The translations under genes were made by a program, and so were the position numbers. From FEN-299 sp963717945 (GTDB lineage Bacteria; Acidobacteriota; Vicinamibacteria; Vicinamibacterales; Fen-181), in assembly GCA_963717945.1 (NCBI GenBank), contig CAVQXT010000001.1, forward strand, positions 496,001 to 560,000: 64,000 bases of DNA, written 5' to 3'. Shown piece after piece: positions 1-11,236 of this stretch; the first letter of the stretch is position 1, and the number at the start of each line of letters is the position of its first letter. The notes under the pieces are model-generated. The model worked only from the letters and a program-made list of their open reading frames with translations, had not been told where the DNA came from and did no database searches.

Positions 1-1875
1 GACGCTCAGATCGAGCCGGTCGCCTCGTCGTTCCGCGCCTCGCTCCGCGGGCAGTTTGTGAGCGTCCGGACGTTCCGGGGCAACGAGGATCACGTGGGGG
101 AGGAACTGACGCGGGCCGAGAACTACCTGAGCCTGGTCGGCCTGGTCATCGTGATCCTGGGAGGCATCGGCGTCTGGAGCGTGACGCGCGTGTTCGTGCA
201 GCAGAAGGTGCGGGCGATCGCCGTCCTCAAGTGCCTGGGGGCGACCAGCGGCCAGGTGTTCGCCGCCTTCCTTGCCCAGGCGGTTTTGCTCGGCGCGGCC
301 GGCTGCGTGCTCGGCGTGGGCCTCGCCGCCGCGGCGCTCGCCATGCTGCCGAAGCTCCTCGCCGGCCAGCCGGTCGTTGCGGCGGTGCCCAACGACATGA
401 CCCCGTCGGCCGTCGTCCAGGGAGTGGCGATCGGCCTGCTCGTGGCGGTGCTGTTCTCGGCCGTGCCCCTGCTCGACGTGCGCCGCGTCAAGCCGTCGCT
501 GCTGCTGCGCGAGGGGGGCACGGCGCGGGAGCGCGACTGGGTGAGATGGGTGGCGATGGCCGTGCTGCTGGCCTCCCTCGTCCTGCTCGCCAGCTGGCAG
601 GCCGCCTCGCTGCGCGTCGGCCTGGCGGTGTCGGTCGGCCTGACCGCGGTGGCGGCCGTGCTGAGCCTGGTGAGCGCCGGGCTCATCCGCGCCGTCAGGC
701 CGCTGGCTTCGTCGCGCTCGGTGGCCTTGCGCCACGCGGTGCTGCGTCTGAGCCGCCCCGGCAACCAGACGCGCGCCGTGCTGCTGGCCGTCGGCCTCGG
801 CGCGTTCTTCATCGTCGGGGTTCGTTCGCTGCAGGCGAACCTGCTCGCGCAGGTGTCGCTGACGCTCGATGCCGGCGCCGCGGACATGTTCCTGATCAAC
901 GTGCAGCCGGACCAGGTCGCGGCCCTCGAAGGGATGCTGGCGGGGAGGCAGGGGGCCCGGCTGATGCCGGTCATCCCGGTCCTGAGGGCGCGCGTCACCG
1001 GCGTGTTCGGGCGCGAGGTGAAACTCGGCGACGCCGAGGCCGTCCATCGCCGCGGCGGGCTGGGGCGCGAGTTCACGGTGACCTGGCGCGACCGCCTGCA
1101 GCCGAACGAGCACGTGATCGAGGGACGGTTCTGGCCGCCAGGGCGCTCCGACCAGGTCGAGGTCTCCATCGAGAAGAGCCTGCGCGACAGGTCGCGCCTG
1201 CAGGTGGGCGATCTCGTGGACTTCGACGTGCTCGGCCGCCAGGTCCGCGCCCGGATTACCAGCGTGAGGGAAGTGGACTGGCGCGATGCCCGGCAGGGCG
1301 GGTTCATGTTCGTGTTCCGGCCGGGCGCGCTCGAGAAGGCGCCGGCCACGTTCGTGGCGCCGCTGCGCGGCCCCGTCGACCCGCTCGCCCGCGCCCGGCT
1401 GCAGCGCGAGATGGTGGACCGTTTCCCGAACGTATCGGTCATCGACCTGCGGGAGATCCTCCAGAACGTCGAGCGCGTGCTGGCGAGGGTCGCGCTCGGC
1501 GTCAGCATCGTCGGGGGGCTGGTGCTGCTCGTCGGCGTCCTGATCCTGATCGGGTCGGTGTCGATGACCCGGTTCCAGCGGATGTATGAGGTGGCCATCT
1601 TCCGCACCCTCGGCGCGGGCACCCGACTGCTCACGGTGATGACGGCGATCGAGTACGGGGTGCTCGGCCTGCTGGCCGGCGTGATCGGCTCGACGGCGGC
1701 GATGGCCCTGACCTACGGCGTCAGCCGGTACATCCTGGATATCAGCTGGGCCCCGTATCCCGCGATTACCTTCATCGGCATGGCGCTCACCACGCTGCTC
1801 GTGTGCGCGGTCGGCCTGCTGGCCAGCGTCGACATCCTCCGGCGACGGCCGCTGGGCACCCTGCGGTCGGAGTAG
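1..1875 (+). CDS. ABC transporter permease, FtsX/YbbP-like (5' end cut by window)
   Basis: The frame is open to the first base of the window, so the gene starts upstream; 624 residues are visible. The protein has two FtsX-type membrane blocks: one near visible residues 40-150 and one near 490-620, each with long Leu/Val/Ala hydrophobic stretches. A soluble, probably periplasmic, region of about 230 residues precedes the last block. The C-terminal block carries the usual FtsX-type phrase with a Glu-Val-Ala-Ile-Phe-Arg-Thr-Leu-Gly-Ala turn. This arrangement matches the large YbbP/lysophospholipase-biosynthesis type permeases, which work with a YbbA/LolD-type ATPase. That ATPase is presumably just upstream and is not visible. 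The substrate cannot be told from sequence. Confidence 0.85.
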   Translation, partial: DAQIEPVASSFRASLRGQFVSVRTFRGNEDHVGEELTRAENYLSLVGLVIVILGGIGVWSVTRVFVQQKVRAIAVLKCLGATSGQVFAAFLAQAVLLGAAGCVLGVGLAAAALAMLPKLLAGQPVVAAVPNDMTPSAVVQGVAIGLLVAVLFSAVPLLDVRRVKPSLLLREGGTARERDWVRWVAMAVLLASLVLLASWQAASLRVGLAVSVGLTAVAAVLSLVSAGLIRAVRPLASSRSVALRHAVLRLSRPGNQTRAVLLAVGLGAFFIVGVRSLQANLLAQVSLTLDAGAADMFLINVQPDQVAALEGMLAGRQGARLMPVIPVLRARVTGVFGREVKLGDAEAVHRRGGLGREFTVTWRDRLQPNEHVIEGRFWPPGRSDQVEVSIEKSLRDRSRLQVGDLVDFDVLGRQVRARITSVREVDWRDARQGGFMFVFRPGALEKAPATFVAPLRGPVDPLARARLQREMVDRFPNVSVIDLREILQNVERVLARVALGVSIVGGLVLLVGVLILIGSVSMTRFQRMYEVAIFRTLGAGTRLLTVMTAIEYGVLGLLAGVIGSTAAMALTYGVSRYILDISWAPYPAITFIGMALTTLLVCAVGLLASVDILRRRPLGTLRSE

Positions 1876-1948
1876 CGGCGGTCCCCGGCTCGGCGTGGTC
1901 TCGTGCTATGATTAAGGATTCCTGAGAGCGGGGCGTGAGGAGAGGGGC

Positions 1949-2278
1949 ATGGAACTGCAGCATTACAAGGACGCGTTGGAGAGGAAGCGCTCGGAAATCC
2001 TGTCGTCGGGCGGCATCAAGCCGCTGCAGAACGAGACCAACAGCCGGCAGGGTGACCTGGCGGATCAGGCCAGCGGGAACAACGAGGTCCACATCCAGCT
2101 GAAGCTGAAGCAGACCGACGCGAAGATCCTGCAGGCCATCGAAGAAGCGCTCCTGCGGCTCGACAAGGGCACCTACGGCGTTTGTCGTGACTGCGGCGAG
2201 CCGATTGCCCCGGCGCGGCTCGAGGCGATCCCCTGGACGCGGGTGTGCAAGGTCTGCAAGGAAAAGCAGAGCGCGTGA
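1949..2278 (+). CDS. DksA/TraR-family zinc-finger regulator
   Basis: A protein of 109 residues with an N-terminal helical region and a C-terminal zinc finger. The four cysteines lie as C-x2-C-x17-C-x2-C (CRDC near residues 78-81 and CKVC near 99-102). The tip motif D-x-x-D-x-A, known from DksA proteins that act through the RNA polymerase secondary channel, is present at about residues 36-41. The start ATG follows a GAGGAGAGGGG ribosome-binding site. A TATGAT box at 1907-1912 could be its -10 element. The stop overlaps the GTG start of the next gene. The family modulates transcription, often with ppGpp; whether this member does so is inference. Confidence 0.9.
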   Translation: MELQHYKDALERKRSEILSSGGIKPLQNETNSRQGDLADQASGNNEVHIQLKLKQTDAKILQAIEEALLRLDKGTYGVCRDCGEPIAPARLEAIPWTRVCKVCKEKQSA

Positions 2279-2763
2279 AGCCGACCGAGATCCTCGACCA
2301 GCTCCTCGGGGCCTACCTGGATAAGGCGGCACTCAGGTGCCGTCACCAGGCCGTCGCCCGCATCGTCGGGCAGTACGACGTCAACAATACCTACCAGTAC
2401 GTGATCGCGCGGGAAGACCAGCACCTGAGGTGGCTCGCCGACGCGATCGTCGGTCTCGGCGGCACGGTTCCCGAGCCGGCACCGCCGCCGACGGTGACGC
2501 CGGCCAGGGACGACGAGGCGGTCCGCGGGGTCGTGGGCGGCGATGCGCAGGGGCTCGACGCGTTTGTCGACGCGTGGCGGCCGCGCGCGGCCGCCGTCAG
2601 CAACGCGCGCCACCGCCTGATGCTCGAGCTGATGCTCGGCGAAACCCAGGAGCAGGCCCGGCTGTTCCACCAGGCCGCCGGCGGGCGCCTCGATCTCCTC
2701 GGCCGCCGGACGGGCGGCGACCGCCTGGCCGGCTCGGTGCTGCCGACCCGCTGGGTGGAGTAG
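2275..2763 (+). CDS. ferritin-like (rubrerythrin-like) four-helix protein
   Basis: 162 residues starting at a GTG that overlaps the DksA stop (GTGA), which suggests translational coupling. The protein is helical, with an Asn-Asn-Thr-Tyr-Gln-Tyr stretch and an EDQHLRWLADAI segment. These resemble the helix pair of ferritin-like/DUF2383-type proteins, where E-x-x-H residues bind metal. A second helix pair near residues 105-140 contains HRLMLELML and ETQEQARLFHQAA. I assign only the fold; the metal-binding set is not complete enough to claim a ferroxidase. It sits between dksA and folK with no spacing. Confidence 0.55.
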   Translation: MKPTEILDQLLGAYLDKAALRCRHQAVARIVGQYDVNNTYQYVIAREDQHLRWLADAIVGLGGTVPEPAPPPTVTPARDDEAVRGVVGGDAQGLDAFVDAWRPRAAAVSNARHRLMLELMLGETQEQARLFHQAAGGRLDLLGRRTGGDRLAGSVLPTRWVE

Positions 2764-3224
2764 TGCCGCGGGTCGCGGTCGCTCTCGGCAGCAACCTCGG
2801 CGACCGCCAGGCGCATCTGGATGCCGCAGTCGCCAGGCTGGGCTCGTTCCTCTCCGATTTCCGCGTCTCCCGGGTGTACGAAACCGAGCCGGCGGGAATG
2901 GTCGGGCCGCAGCCGCCGTTCCTGAACGCGGCGGCGGCCGGCGTCTTCGAGGGAACGCCGCGGGGCCTGCTCGCCGAGCTTCTCGGCGTCGAGCGCGAGC
3001 GAGGTCGCGCTCGGCCGCACCCGGGGGCCTCGCGGACGCTGGACCTCGACCTGATTTTCTTCGGAGACGAACGGCTGGACGAGCCGGACCTCGTCATCCC
3101 GCATCCGCGCTTCCGGGAGCGCCGGTTCGTGCTCGAGCCGCTCGCCGAGGTGGCGCCCGACTGGCGCGATCCGGTGAGCGGTCTGACGGTCCGCGACCTG
3201 CTGGCCCGGCTCGCGGAGCCCTGA
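2763..3224 (+). CDS. folK: 6-hydroxymethyl-7,8-dihydropterin pyrophosphokinase
   Basis: 153 residues from a GTG that overlaps the previous stop codon (TAGTG). FolK transfers pyrophosphate from ATP to hydroxymethyl-dihydropterin in folate synthesis. Visible hallmarks are the N-terminal VALGSNLGDR, the central RTLDLDLIFFG with its Mg/ATP-binding Asp pair, and the following LVIPHPR and RRFVLEPL segments. The length is normal for the single-domain enzyme. No other folate genes are in the window. A GC-rich hairpin follows the gene. Confidence 0.95.
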   Translation: MPRVAVALGSNLGDRQAHLDAAVARLGSFLSDFRVSRVYETEPAGMVGPQPPFLNAAAAGVFEGTPRGLLAELLGVERERGRARPHPGASRTLDLDLIFFGDERLDEPDLVIPHPRFRERRFVLEPLAEVAPDWRDPVSGLTVRDLLARLAEP

Positions 3225-3241
3225 CCCCCGTACAAACGAAA

Positions 3242-3263
3242 GGGCCGGCTTCCGTGCCGGCCC
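3242..3263 (-). terminator. hairpin between convergent folK and the minus-strand run
   Basis: An 8-bp perfect stem (GGGCCGGC/GCCGGCCC) with a 6-base loop. Read on the minus strand it is followed by TTTCGTTTG, so it works best as the intrinsic terminator of the minus-strand unit whose last gene ends at 3343. On the plus strand it lies 18 bases after the folK stop but lacks a T-run. A second GC-rich hairpin lies at about 3300-3337. Confidence 0.6.
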
Positions 3264-3342
3264 CTCCGCTCCGTCTGTGGCGCGAGCCTCCCGGCTCGCG
3301 GGCACATGGCCGGCTTCCGCCGGCGGCCGTGCCCGGCGTGGA

Positions 3343-3795
3343 CTACTGCTTGGTGTAGACCATCGTCCGCTCGCCGCGCGCCGTCGCGCGGACGATTGTG
3401 AGCTCCTTGCCATCGGCGCTGAGGCTCCAGGTGGCCGTCGTTTCCATCGGGCCGTTCTGGCCTTCCGACGTGGTCTTGATGACGAGCTTGGCGCCGTCGA
3501 ACTTCGCGGTGCTCTTCGACTCGCCCTGGCCCATCTTGTTGACCGACTCGGTGCCGTCGAGCTTGTAGGTCGTCGTCATCGTGTTCTCGCCACGGACAAC
3601 TTCCTGCACGAGCTCGGTGGCCGTCTGCTTCACGGTCATCGGGCCGCCGCCGCCCCCGCGCCCACCGCCGGCCGGCGGCGCCGCCGCGTCGACCTTCGGC
3701 GCCCACTTGCCGGAGAAGTCAGGCTTGGCCTGCGCGAACGACAGGCCCGCCACCGCCACCGCCATCACGAGCACGAGCAATGCGATCTTCTTCAT
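3343..3795 (-). CDS. small secreted protein, function unknown
   Basis: 150 residues. The start ATG has a GGAGGGAAG ribosome-binding site directly upstream, which fixes it within a longer open frame. An N-terminal MKKIALLVLVMAVAVAG signal peptide ends near Ala-Gln-Ala. The mature part begins with a PDFSGKW segment and a Gly-rich linker. A beta-rich domain then follows with repeated Thr/Lys strands (TATWSLSADGKELTIV near the end). Small lipocalin-like proteins with a D-F-x-G-x-W start are common in Acidobacteriota, but I know no function. It is the last gene of the minus-strand export run. Confidence 0.75.
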   Translation of the reverse strand: MKKIALLVLVMAVAVAGLSFAQAKPDFSGKWAPKVDAAAPPAGGGRGGGGGPMTVKQTATELVQEVVRGENTMTTTYKLDGTESVNKMGQGESKSTAKFDGAKLVIKTTSEGQNGPMETTATWSLSADGKELTIVRATARGERTMVYTKQ

Positions 3796-3827
3796 CTTCC
3801 CTCCACTGAACAGTTGACCTGCCGTTC

Positions 3828-5048
<1,221 letters not shown>

Positions 5049-5055
5049 GGATCTC

Positions 5056-5802
<747 letters not shown>

Positions 5803-5908
5803 AGAGCAATCACCGGAGAATCCCGCCCCACGGGCCGCGCCCGATGTCCGGGAGCGGCGGCGGGACCGCCACCCCGTCCGGGCGAGGCGGTCCCGTCCGA
5901 GTTCACGA

Positions 5909-7663
5909 TTAGTGCGGGGCCCCTCCGCCACGCATCCCGCCGCGCTGCTGCTGCATCAGCGGGTTGGACGACTGCGACGGGTTCCGGTTCGCCGACTCGT
6001 TGCCCAGCATGACGGCGGTCACCAGCTCCATGCCGGGCTGCAGTTCGCCGCCGATCAATTCCGTGTACTGCTGGTCGGTGATGCCGAGGCGCACCTGCAC
6101 GAGCTTCAGCTTCTTCTCGCTCGGCACCCAGACGAACACGCGGCCCGTCGACACCCTGGCCGGCAGGGGGCCGAACAGCGAGTCGATCGTCCCGCCCGAC
6201 ATCCCGCTCAGCGCAGGCGTGGCGGGGGCCGACTTGCCGTTCTGCTTGCCGTTGGGCTTGATGAGGGCCTCGATGTCGATGCCGCGCTCCTTCATCCGCG
6301 CGGCCCACTGTGCGCGCTGATCGGCCGGCATCTGCTGGTAGCGGTCGATCATCCGCTGGCGCGCCTGCGGGTCGTTCGGGTCGAAGCCGCGGCCCCTGCC
6401 GCCGCCCTGGCCCTGCTGGTCGCCGCCGCCGCGCGCGAACTGTCCGCCGCCCGAATCGCCCTGGCGGCTGAACCCCATCTGCGGAGAGCCGCCCGCCGTC
6501 CGGTCGCCGCCGCCGCGGGTCGTGGCGCTCGGCGCGGACGCGGCCGGCGCGGTCGTGCCCGGCGCGCCGGCCCTGGCGCTCTGCCCCTGGGCCTGACCAT
6601 TGGCGGCGCCGCCGCCGGTGCCCGGGCCTCCCGCCATGGCGCCGCCGCGTGCGCCCCGCGCGCGCGGCTGCAACTCGGACGGCATCTCCTGGTTGAACGC
6701 CTGGAAGATCTCCTCGGTCGGCCGGAATCGGATCGCGGTGTTCGGCACGCGGATGACGTCGGTCTTCTTGGCGATCTCGATCTGCACGTTGGCCGTCATC
6801 CCCGGCTTCAGCTTGAGGTCGTTGTTGGGCACCTCGATCACCGTCCCGTAGGTGACGACGTTCTGCACGACGATCGGCTGCAGCCGGACCTGGACGACCG
6901 TGCCGGTGAACGTCTCGTTCGGGTAGGCGTCGATCCGGAACCTCACCGTCTGCCCCGGGCGGATCTTGCCCACGTCGGACTCGTCGATGTTGGCCGTGCA
7001 CTTCATCTTCGTCAGGTCGGCGGCCACGAGGAACAGGAGCGGCGACTGGTAGTTCGCCTGCACGGTCTGGCCCACGTCGACGGCGCGGTTGATGATGATC
7101 CCGTCGATCGGCGACGTGATGATCGTGTTGGAGAGGTTGACCTTCTGCTGGTCGAGATTGGCCTGGGCCTGGGTCAGCGCGGCTTCCGACGACTTCAGCG
7201 ACGCCTGGGCCGACTTCATGGTCACGTCGGCGGAGTCCAGGTCGGACTGCGTCGACAGCTTCTTGTCGAACAGCTCGCGCGTCCTCTTCAGCTTGACGCG
7301 CGCGTCTTCGACGGTGACCTTGCTGCGTTCGACGTCGGCCTGGCGCTGCACCAGCGTCGCCTTGGCCTGCTCGATCTGGGTGTTGATGTTGTCGGGGTTG
7401 ATCTTCAGCAGGACGTCGCCCTTCTTGACGATCTTGTTGAAGTCGACCGGGATCTCCTGGATGATCCCGCCCACCTGCGAGCCGACGGTGACGGCGGTGA
7501 CCGCGTCGAGCGTGCCGGTGGCGCTGACCGTCTCGGTGATGTCGCCGCGGCCGACCGGGGCCGTCGACACCTTCGGTTCCGGGCCCGGGCGCGTATAGTA
7601 GTAACCGCCGACGCTGGCCGCGATGGCGGCGATGACCACGAGGGTGATGATTGTCTTTTTCAT
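5909..7663 (-). CDS. MacA/HlyD-type periplasmic adaptor with a long low-complexity insert
   Basis: 584 residues, against about 370-400 for MacA. The N-terminus has a membrane anchor (KKTIITLVVIAAIAASVGGYYY). It is followed by a lipoyl half-motif, a coiled-coil hairpin (about 105-185, rich in Lys/Gln/Ala), the second lipoyl half (ITSPIDGIIINR) and a beta-barrel. From about residue 330 to 490 a Gly/Ala/Gln/Arg-rich insert separates the beta-barrel from the C-terminal domain, which resumes near GRVFVWVPSEKKLKLVQV. The adaptor should connect the MacB permease to the TolC homologue encoded 51 bases upstream. Confidence 0.92.
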   Translation of the reverse strand: MKKTIITLVVIAAIAASVGGYYYTRPGPEPKVSTAPVGRGDITETVSATGTLDAVTAVTVGSQVGGIIQEIPVDFNKIVKKGDVLLKINPDNINTQIEQAKATLVQRQADVERSKVTVEDARVKLKRTRELFDKKLSTQSDLDSADVTMKSAQASLKSSEAALTQAQANLDQQKVNLSNTIITSPIDGIIINRAVDVGQTVQANYQSPLLFLVAADLTKMKCTANIDESDVGKIRPGQTVRFRIDAYPNETFTGTVVQVRLQPIVVQNVVTYGTVIEVPNNDLKLKPGMTANVQIEIAKKTDVIRVPNTAIRFRPTEEIFQAFNQEMPSELQPRARGARGGAMAGGPGTGGGAANGQAQGQSARAGAPGTTAPAASAPSATTRGGGDRTAGGSPQMGFSRQGDSGGGQFARGGGDQQGQGGGRGRGFDPNDPQARQRMIDRYQQMPADQRAQWAARMKERGIDIEALIKPNGKQNGKSAPATPALSGMSGGTIDSLFGPLPARVSTGRVFVWVPSEKKLKLVQVRLGITDQQYTELIGGELQPGMELVTAVMLGNESANRNPSQSSNPLMQQQRGGMRGGGAPH

Positions 7664-7714
7664 AAGAGTGTTCGGCTTGCCTCGCTGATCCGCTCCAGTC
7701 CCTTCACGCGACGC

Positions 7715-9391
7715 CTACCCGCCGATGCTCGAGCCGCCGCCGGAGGACGAGGTCTCCTGCTTGCGCTGGAAGTCCACCAGCGCCTTCCGGTAGTTCAGGA
7801 TCGCCCGCAGCTCGCTGTCCTGCGCGACGATGAAGTCGCGCTGCGCGAGCACCACGTTGTAGTTGGTCGACATGCCGACTTCGAACTTGCTCTGCTCGGC
7901 GTCGAGCGACTGCTTCGACAGCTCGCGGGCCGCCGTGGCGGCCTGCACCGCTTCCAGGCTGCTCTGCACGGTCAGGGCCTGGGTGGTCAGGTCGGTGGCC
8001 ACCGAGAGTTCGAGCGACTTCAGCTGCTGGACCGATTGCTGATACTGCACCTGGGCCCGGGCGAGGCTGGCGTCGGCCGCGCTCATGCCGATCGGGTACG
8101 TCAGGTTGACCCCCACGCTCCACCGCGGATAGCTGAACCGGCGCATGACCGAGAGGGCGTCCGTGTATCCGCCCGGGATCGTCCCGATGACCGCGCCGCC
8201 GAGCGACTGGTCCCTCAGCAGGTAGGTACCGCCCGTGCCGTAGCCCGCGTAGGAGGCGGTCAGGTCCACCTGGGGGAGGATCTGGTTGTGCAAGTACTTC
8301 AGCGAGATGTTGCTGCTCTCCAGGTTCTTGCGCGCGACGACGAGGTCGGTCCGCTTCTCGAGCGCGTAGCGGAGCGCGGCCTCGAGATCGACCCTCTCCC
8401 CGAAGTCGGTCGGGGGACGGTCCGTCGGGTTGAGCGTCGCGCCCCAGATCGGGTCGGCCGTGCCGCTCACGATGAGCCGTTTGAGGGCCATCTCCGCGGT
8501 GCGCCGGTTGGCGATGGTCGACACCAGCGTCTGCTGCCTCGAGGCCGCTTCGGCCTGGGCGGTGACGACGTCGAGCGGCGCCAGGGTGCCGATCTCGACG
8601 CGCACCTTGTTGTCCTCGACCAGCTTCTGCGCCAGGTCCAGCGACATGCGCGCCGAGTCCACCGCCTGCACGGCGTAGACGAAGTCCCAGTAGGCGTTCT
8701 TCGTGTTGGCGACCGTGTTGATGACCAGCGCGCGGACCGTCGTGTTGGCGTTCTCGAGCGCGATCAGGCCGGTCGCGAGCGTCTGGCGGTTGTTGTCGAT
8801 CTTGAAGTTCTTGATGAGCGGCTGCGTCACCGACAGCTGCACCGAACTGGAGAAGGTCGGGTTGAGGATCGAGTTGTTGCTCGTCGTGGTGCTGCGGGTG
8901 TTCGCCCAGGTCGCCGAGGCCGTGCCGCCCGAGAACTGCAGCGCCTGGGTGAGCCCGGCCGACCACGAGTAGTTGCCGGTCTCGATGCCGGTGGCGAGGC
9001 TCGTGCCGCCGCTCAACTGGGAGGTCGGCTGCGACCGGTTGAAGTTGTCGCCGAAGCTCGACGTGAGCGTCGGACGGTAGACCCCGCGCGTCTGGGCGTT
9101 GGCCAGGTCCTGGATCTGGGGATTCAGGCGCCCCACCACCAGGTCGATGTTCGAGTCGAGGGCGCGCTTCACGGCCTCGTCGAGGGAGAGGCTCGTCATC
9201 GGGACCGAGGCTGCCGCCTGGCCCGCTCCCTGCGACGGCTTCGGCTGGGCCTGGACCTGGGCCTTGGCCTGTGAGAGCAGCTCCGCCACTCTCGCGTCGG
9301 ACACGGCCTGCGCGCGCGCCTGACCGGCCACGGCCGCCACGACACCTGCCGCGATGCACACGGTTCGAATCGGACTGGACAACGTCTTCAC
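7715..9391 (-). CDS. TolC-family outer-membrane efflux protein
   Basis: 558 residues from a GTG with a GGGAGG site 7 bases upstream; a second in-frame GTG lies 15 bases earlier and is less well placed. A signal peptide (about residues 1-27, ending AGQARAQA) is followed by a Gln/Ala-rich linker. Two OEP repeats with long helices and beta-strand hairpins then extend to about residue 540. The C-terminus is Ser/Gly-rich. Position next to MacA and MacB genes makes it the outer-membrane channel of that pump. Confidence 0.93.
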   Translation of the reverse strand: MKTLSSPIRTVCIAAGVVAAVAGQARAQAVSDARVAELLSQAKAQVQAQPKPSQGAGQAAASVPMTSLSLDEAVKRALDSNIDLVVGRLNPQIQDLANAQTRGVYRPTLTSSFGDNFNRSQPTSQLSGGTSLATGIETGNYSWSAGLTQALQFSGGTASATWANTRSTTTSNNSILNPTFSSSVQLSVTQPLIKNFKIDNNRQTLATGLIALENANTTVRALVINTVANTKNAYWDFVYAVQAVDSARMSLDLAQKLVEDNKVRVEIGTLAPLDVVTAQAEAASRQQTLVSTIANRRTAEMALKRLIVSGTADPIWGATLNPTDRPPTDFGERVDLEAALRYALEKRTDLVVARKNLESSNISLKYLHNQILPQVDLTASYAGYGTGGTYLLRDQSLGGAVIGTIPGGYTDALSVMRRFSYPRWSVGVNLTYPIGMSAADASLARAQVQYQQSVQQLKSLELSVATDLTTQALTVQSSLEAVQAATAARELSKQSLDAEQSKFEVGMSTNYNVVLAQRDFIVAQDSELRAILNYRKALVDFQRKQETSSSGGGSSIGG

Positions 9392-9440
9392 TGATCTGCC
9401 TCCCACGTTCGGGATTGAAATGAGGGCGTGGCGCGCGAAC

Positions 9441-9995
9441 TTAGGGGATCTGGCTGCGTTCCGGCGGCCGGCCCGCCCGGCGCTCCCGCTCCTGGGCCTT
9501 CTGAATCTCCGCCAGCTTGTTCCGCTGGTCGGCCGACAGAACCCGCCGCATCCGGAACAGCATGAGGGTCCGGGCCTTGCCCAGCGCCCCCCGGAGGCCC
9601 TCGACCTGGTCGGCCTCTTTCAACAACTGGGCCTCGGTGACGTCATTCGCGCTGATGAGCTGCGAGAGCTGCTCCTCGCGGCGGCTGAGGTCCTCGGCCG
9701 TGCCTTTCATCTGGGTGAAGAAGGCCTGGAACACGTCGTCGATGCGGGCCGACTGGTCGGCCGTCAGGCGAAGATCGGCCTTGATCTTCTCGTCCTGCCA
9801 CCACTTGGCCCGCTGGGGCACCTGGGATGACTCGCGCCGGCCCTCTCGCTGGCCGTCGTGCGCCTGGCCCTGGGCCGGGCGCTGGGGGCTCGCGGATTGG
9901 GGGCTCGGGGGCTGGGCGGCGACCGCCACCCCCGCCGTCGCGAGCAACCCAGTCAGTACGGCCGCCGACACCTGCCTGATGATCACCGTCGACAC
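9441..9995 (-). CDS. Spy/CpxP-like periplasmic protein
   Basis: 184 residues with a GTG start; a second GTG three codons later has the better-spaced AAGGAG site and may be the true start. A signal peptide (VSAAVLTGLLATAGVAVA) is followed by a Pro/Gln/Ser-rich linker. An all-helical domain then carries two LTxxQ-like segments, LTADQSARIDDVF near residue 79 and LSADQRNKLAEI near 152. The LTxxQ pair is the mark of the Spy/CpxP/ZraP family of envelope chaperones and stress sensors. Its place next to an export system and downstream of a sigma/anti-sigma pair supports an envelope-stress role. Confidence 0.7.
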   Translation of the reverse strand: MSTVIIRQVSAAVLTGLLATAGVAVAAQPPSPQSASPQRPAQGQAHDGQREGRRESSQVPQRAKWWQDEKIKADLRLTADQSARIDDVFQAFFTQMKGTAEDLSRREEQLSQLISANDVTEAQLLKEADQVEGLRGALGKARTLMLFRMRRVLSADQRNKLAEIQKAQERERRAGRPPERSQIP

Positions 9996-10040
9996 ACTCC
10001 TTCACCTCACAAGCACTTACGACAAGGGCAGGGAAGGCGT

Positions 10041-11220
10041 TTACCCGTTGACCAGGCCGGCGAGCCGCTCCACCACCAGGCCCACGATGTGGTCCGGGGT
10101 CGAGGCGCCGGCCGTCATGCCGATCGCGACCGGGCCGGAAGCCGGCAGCCACCCGGTCCCGACGACTTCGTCCGGGCCGGCGACCGGGCGGTGCCGGATG
10201 GCCTCGGCCGAGATGAGGGCCGGCACGTCGGCGATGTGATAGGTCGGCAGCCGCCTGGCGCAGATCTTCGCCAGGTTCGTCGTGTTGCTGCTGTTGTAGC
10301 CGCCGATGACCACCATCAGGTCGAGACGGTGGGCGTCGAGCAGGCTGACCACGGCGTCCTGGCGGTCCTGGGTCGCGCTGCAGATGGTCTCGAAGGCCCG
10401 GAACCGATCGGCGAGCGAGTTCTCCCCGTGGCGCGCGACCATCGCCCGCCGGAACATCTCGGCGATCTCCAGCGACTCGGACATCAGCATCGTCGTCTGA
10501 TTGGCGAGACCGACCTTTTCGAGGTCCCGGTCGGGATCGAAATCGGCGGAGGCAGCCGGGCCGAACCGATCGAGAAAGGCCCGGCTGTCGCCGCCGCGCT
10601 CGATGTAGGCGCACACGACGGCCGCCTCGGCGCGGTTCAGGACCACGAGGAACTTGCCGCCGGGCTGCTCGGTGGCTTGCGAGGTGGTCGCCAGCGTTTC
10701 CTCGTGATGGACCTTGCCGTGGATGATCGCCGTGAAGCCCCCGGCCGCGTACTGGCGGACGTTCTTCCAGACGTTGAGCACCGACCCGCACGTGGTGTCG
10801 ACCAGCGTGCACCCCTGGCGTTGAAGCTGCTGGAGCAGGCGGAGGTGCACGCCGAAGGCCGGCAGGATGACCACGTCGCCGGGGCCCGGCGTCTCGGCCG
10901 AACAGCCCGGGTCCGACAGGAACCGGATGCCGAGCCGTCGAAGGTTCTGGTTGACGCTGGGGTTGTGGATGATCTCGCCGGTCAGGTACACCGCCTGAGT
11001 CCGGGAAGCGGCGGCGGGCCTGGTACGCGTAGTCGACCGCGCGATCGACGCCGTAACAGAACCCGAACTCGTGGGCCAGGTGAACGGTCAGCCGGCCGCG
11101 TTCGAACCTGAAACCGGCCGCCTTGATGTCCTGGACGAGTCCGCTGTGGTAGTCGGCAGCCAGGTCGCCGGCCACCGCAGGGCCGAGAGAGAAACCCTTG
11201 CGGAAGATGAGGTCAGCCAT
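10041..11220 (-). pseudogene. ispH: 4-hydroxy-3-methylbut-2-enyl diphosphate reductase, interrupted by a frameshift
   Basis: IspH (LytB) makes IPP and DMAPP in the last step of the MEP pathway with a [4Fe-4S] cluster. Two overlapping frames make up one protein of about 390 residues. The N-terminal frame (ATG at 11220) holds the first cluster Cys in FGFCYGVDRA near residue 55 and runs to about 10992. The other frame takes over at the GTG at 10991 and gives YLTGEIIHNP, DTTCGSVLNVW, IIHGKVHHEE and ICSATQDRQ, which hold the other two cluster Cys and the catalytic His/Glu residues. The DTTCG-x-V-x-x-VW form marks the long plant/cyanobacterial type. Exactly one extra base (or two missing) lies in 10992-10998. 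The enzyme is normally essential, so a sequence error is likely; the feature type records only the broken frame. Confidence 0.85.
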
Positions 11221-11236
11221 GGGGGGCAGGCCGACC

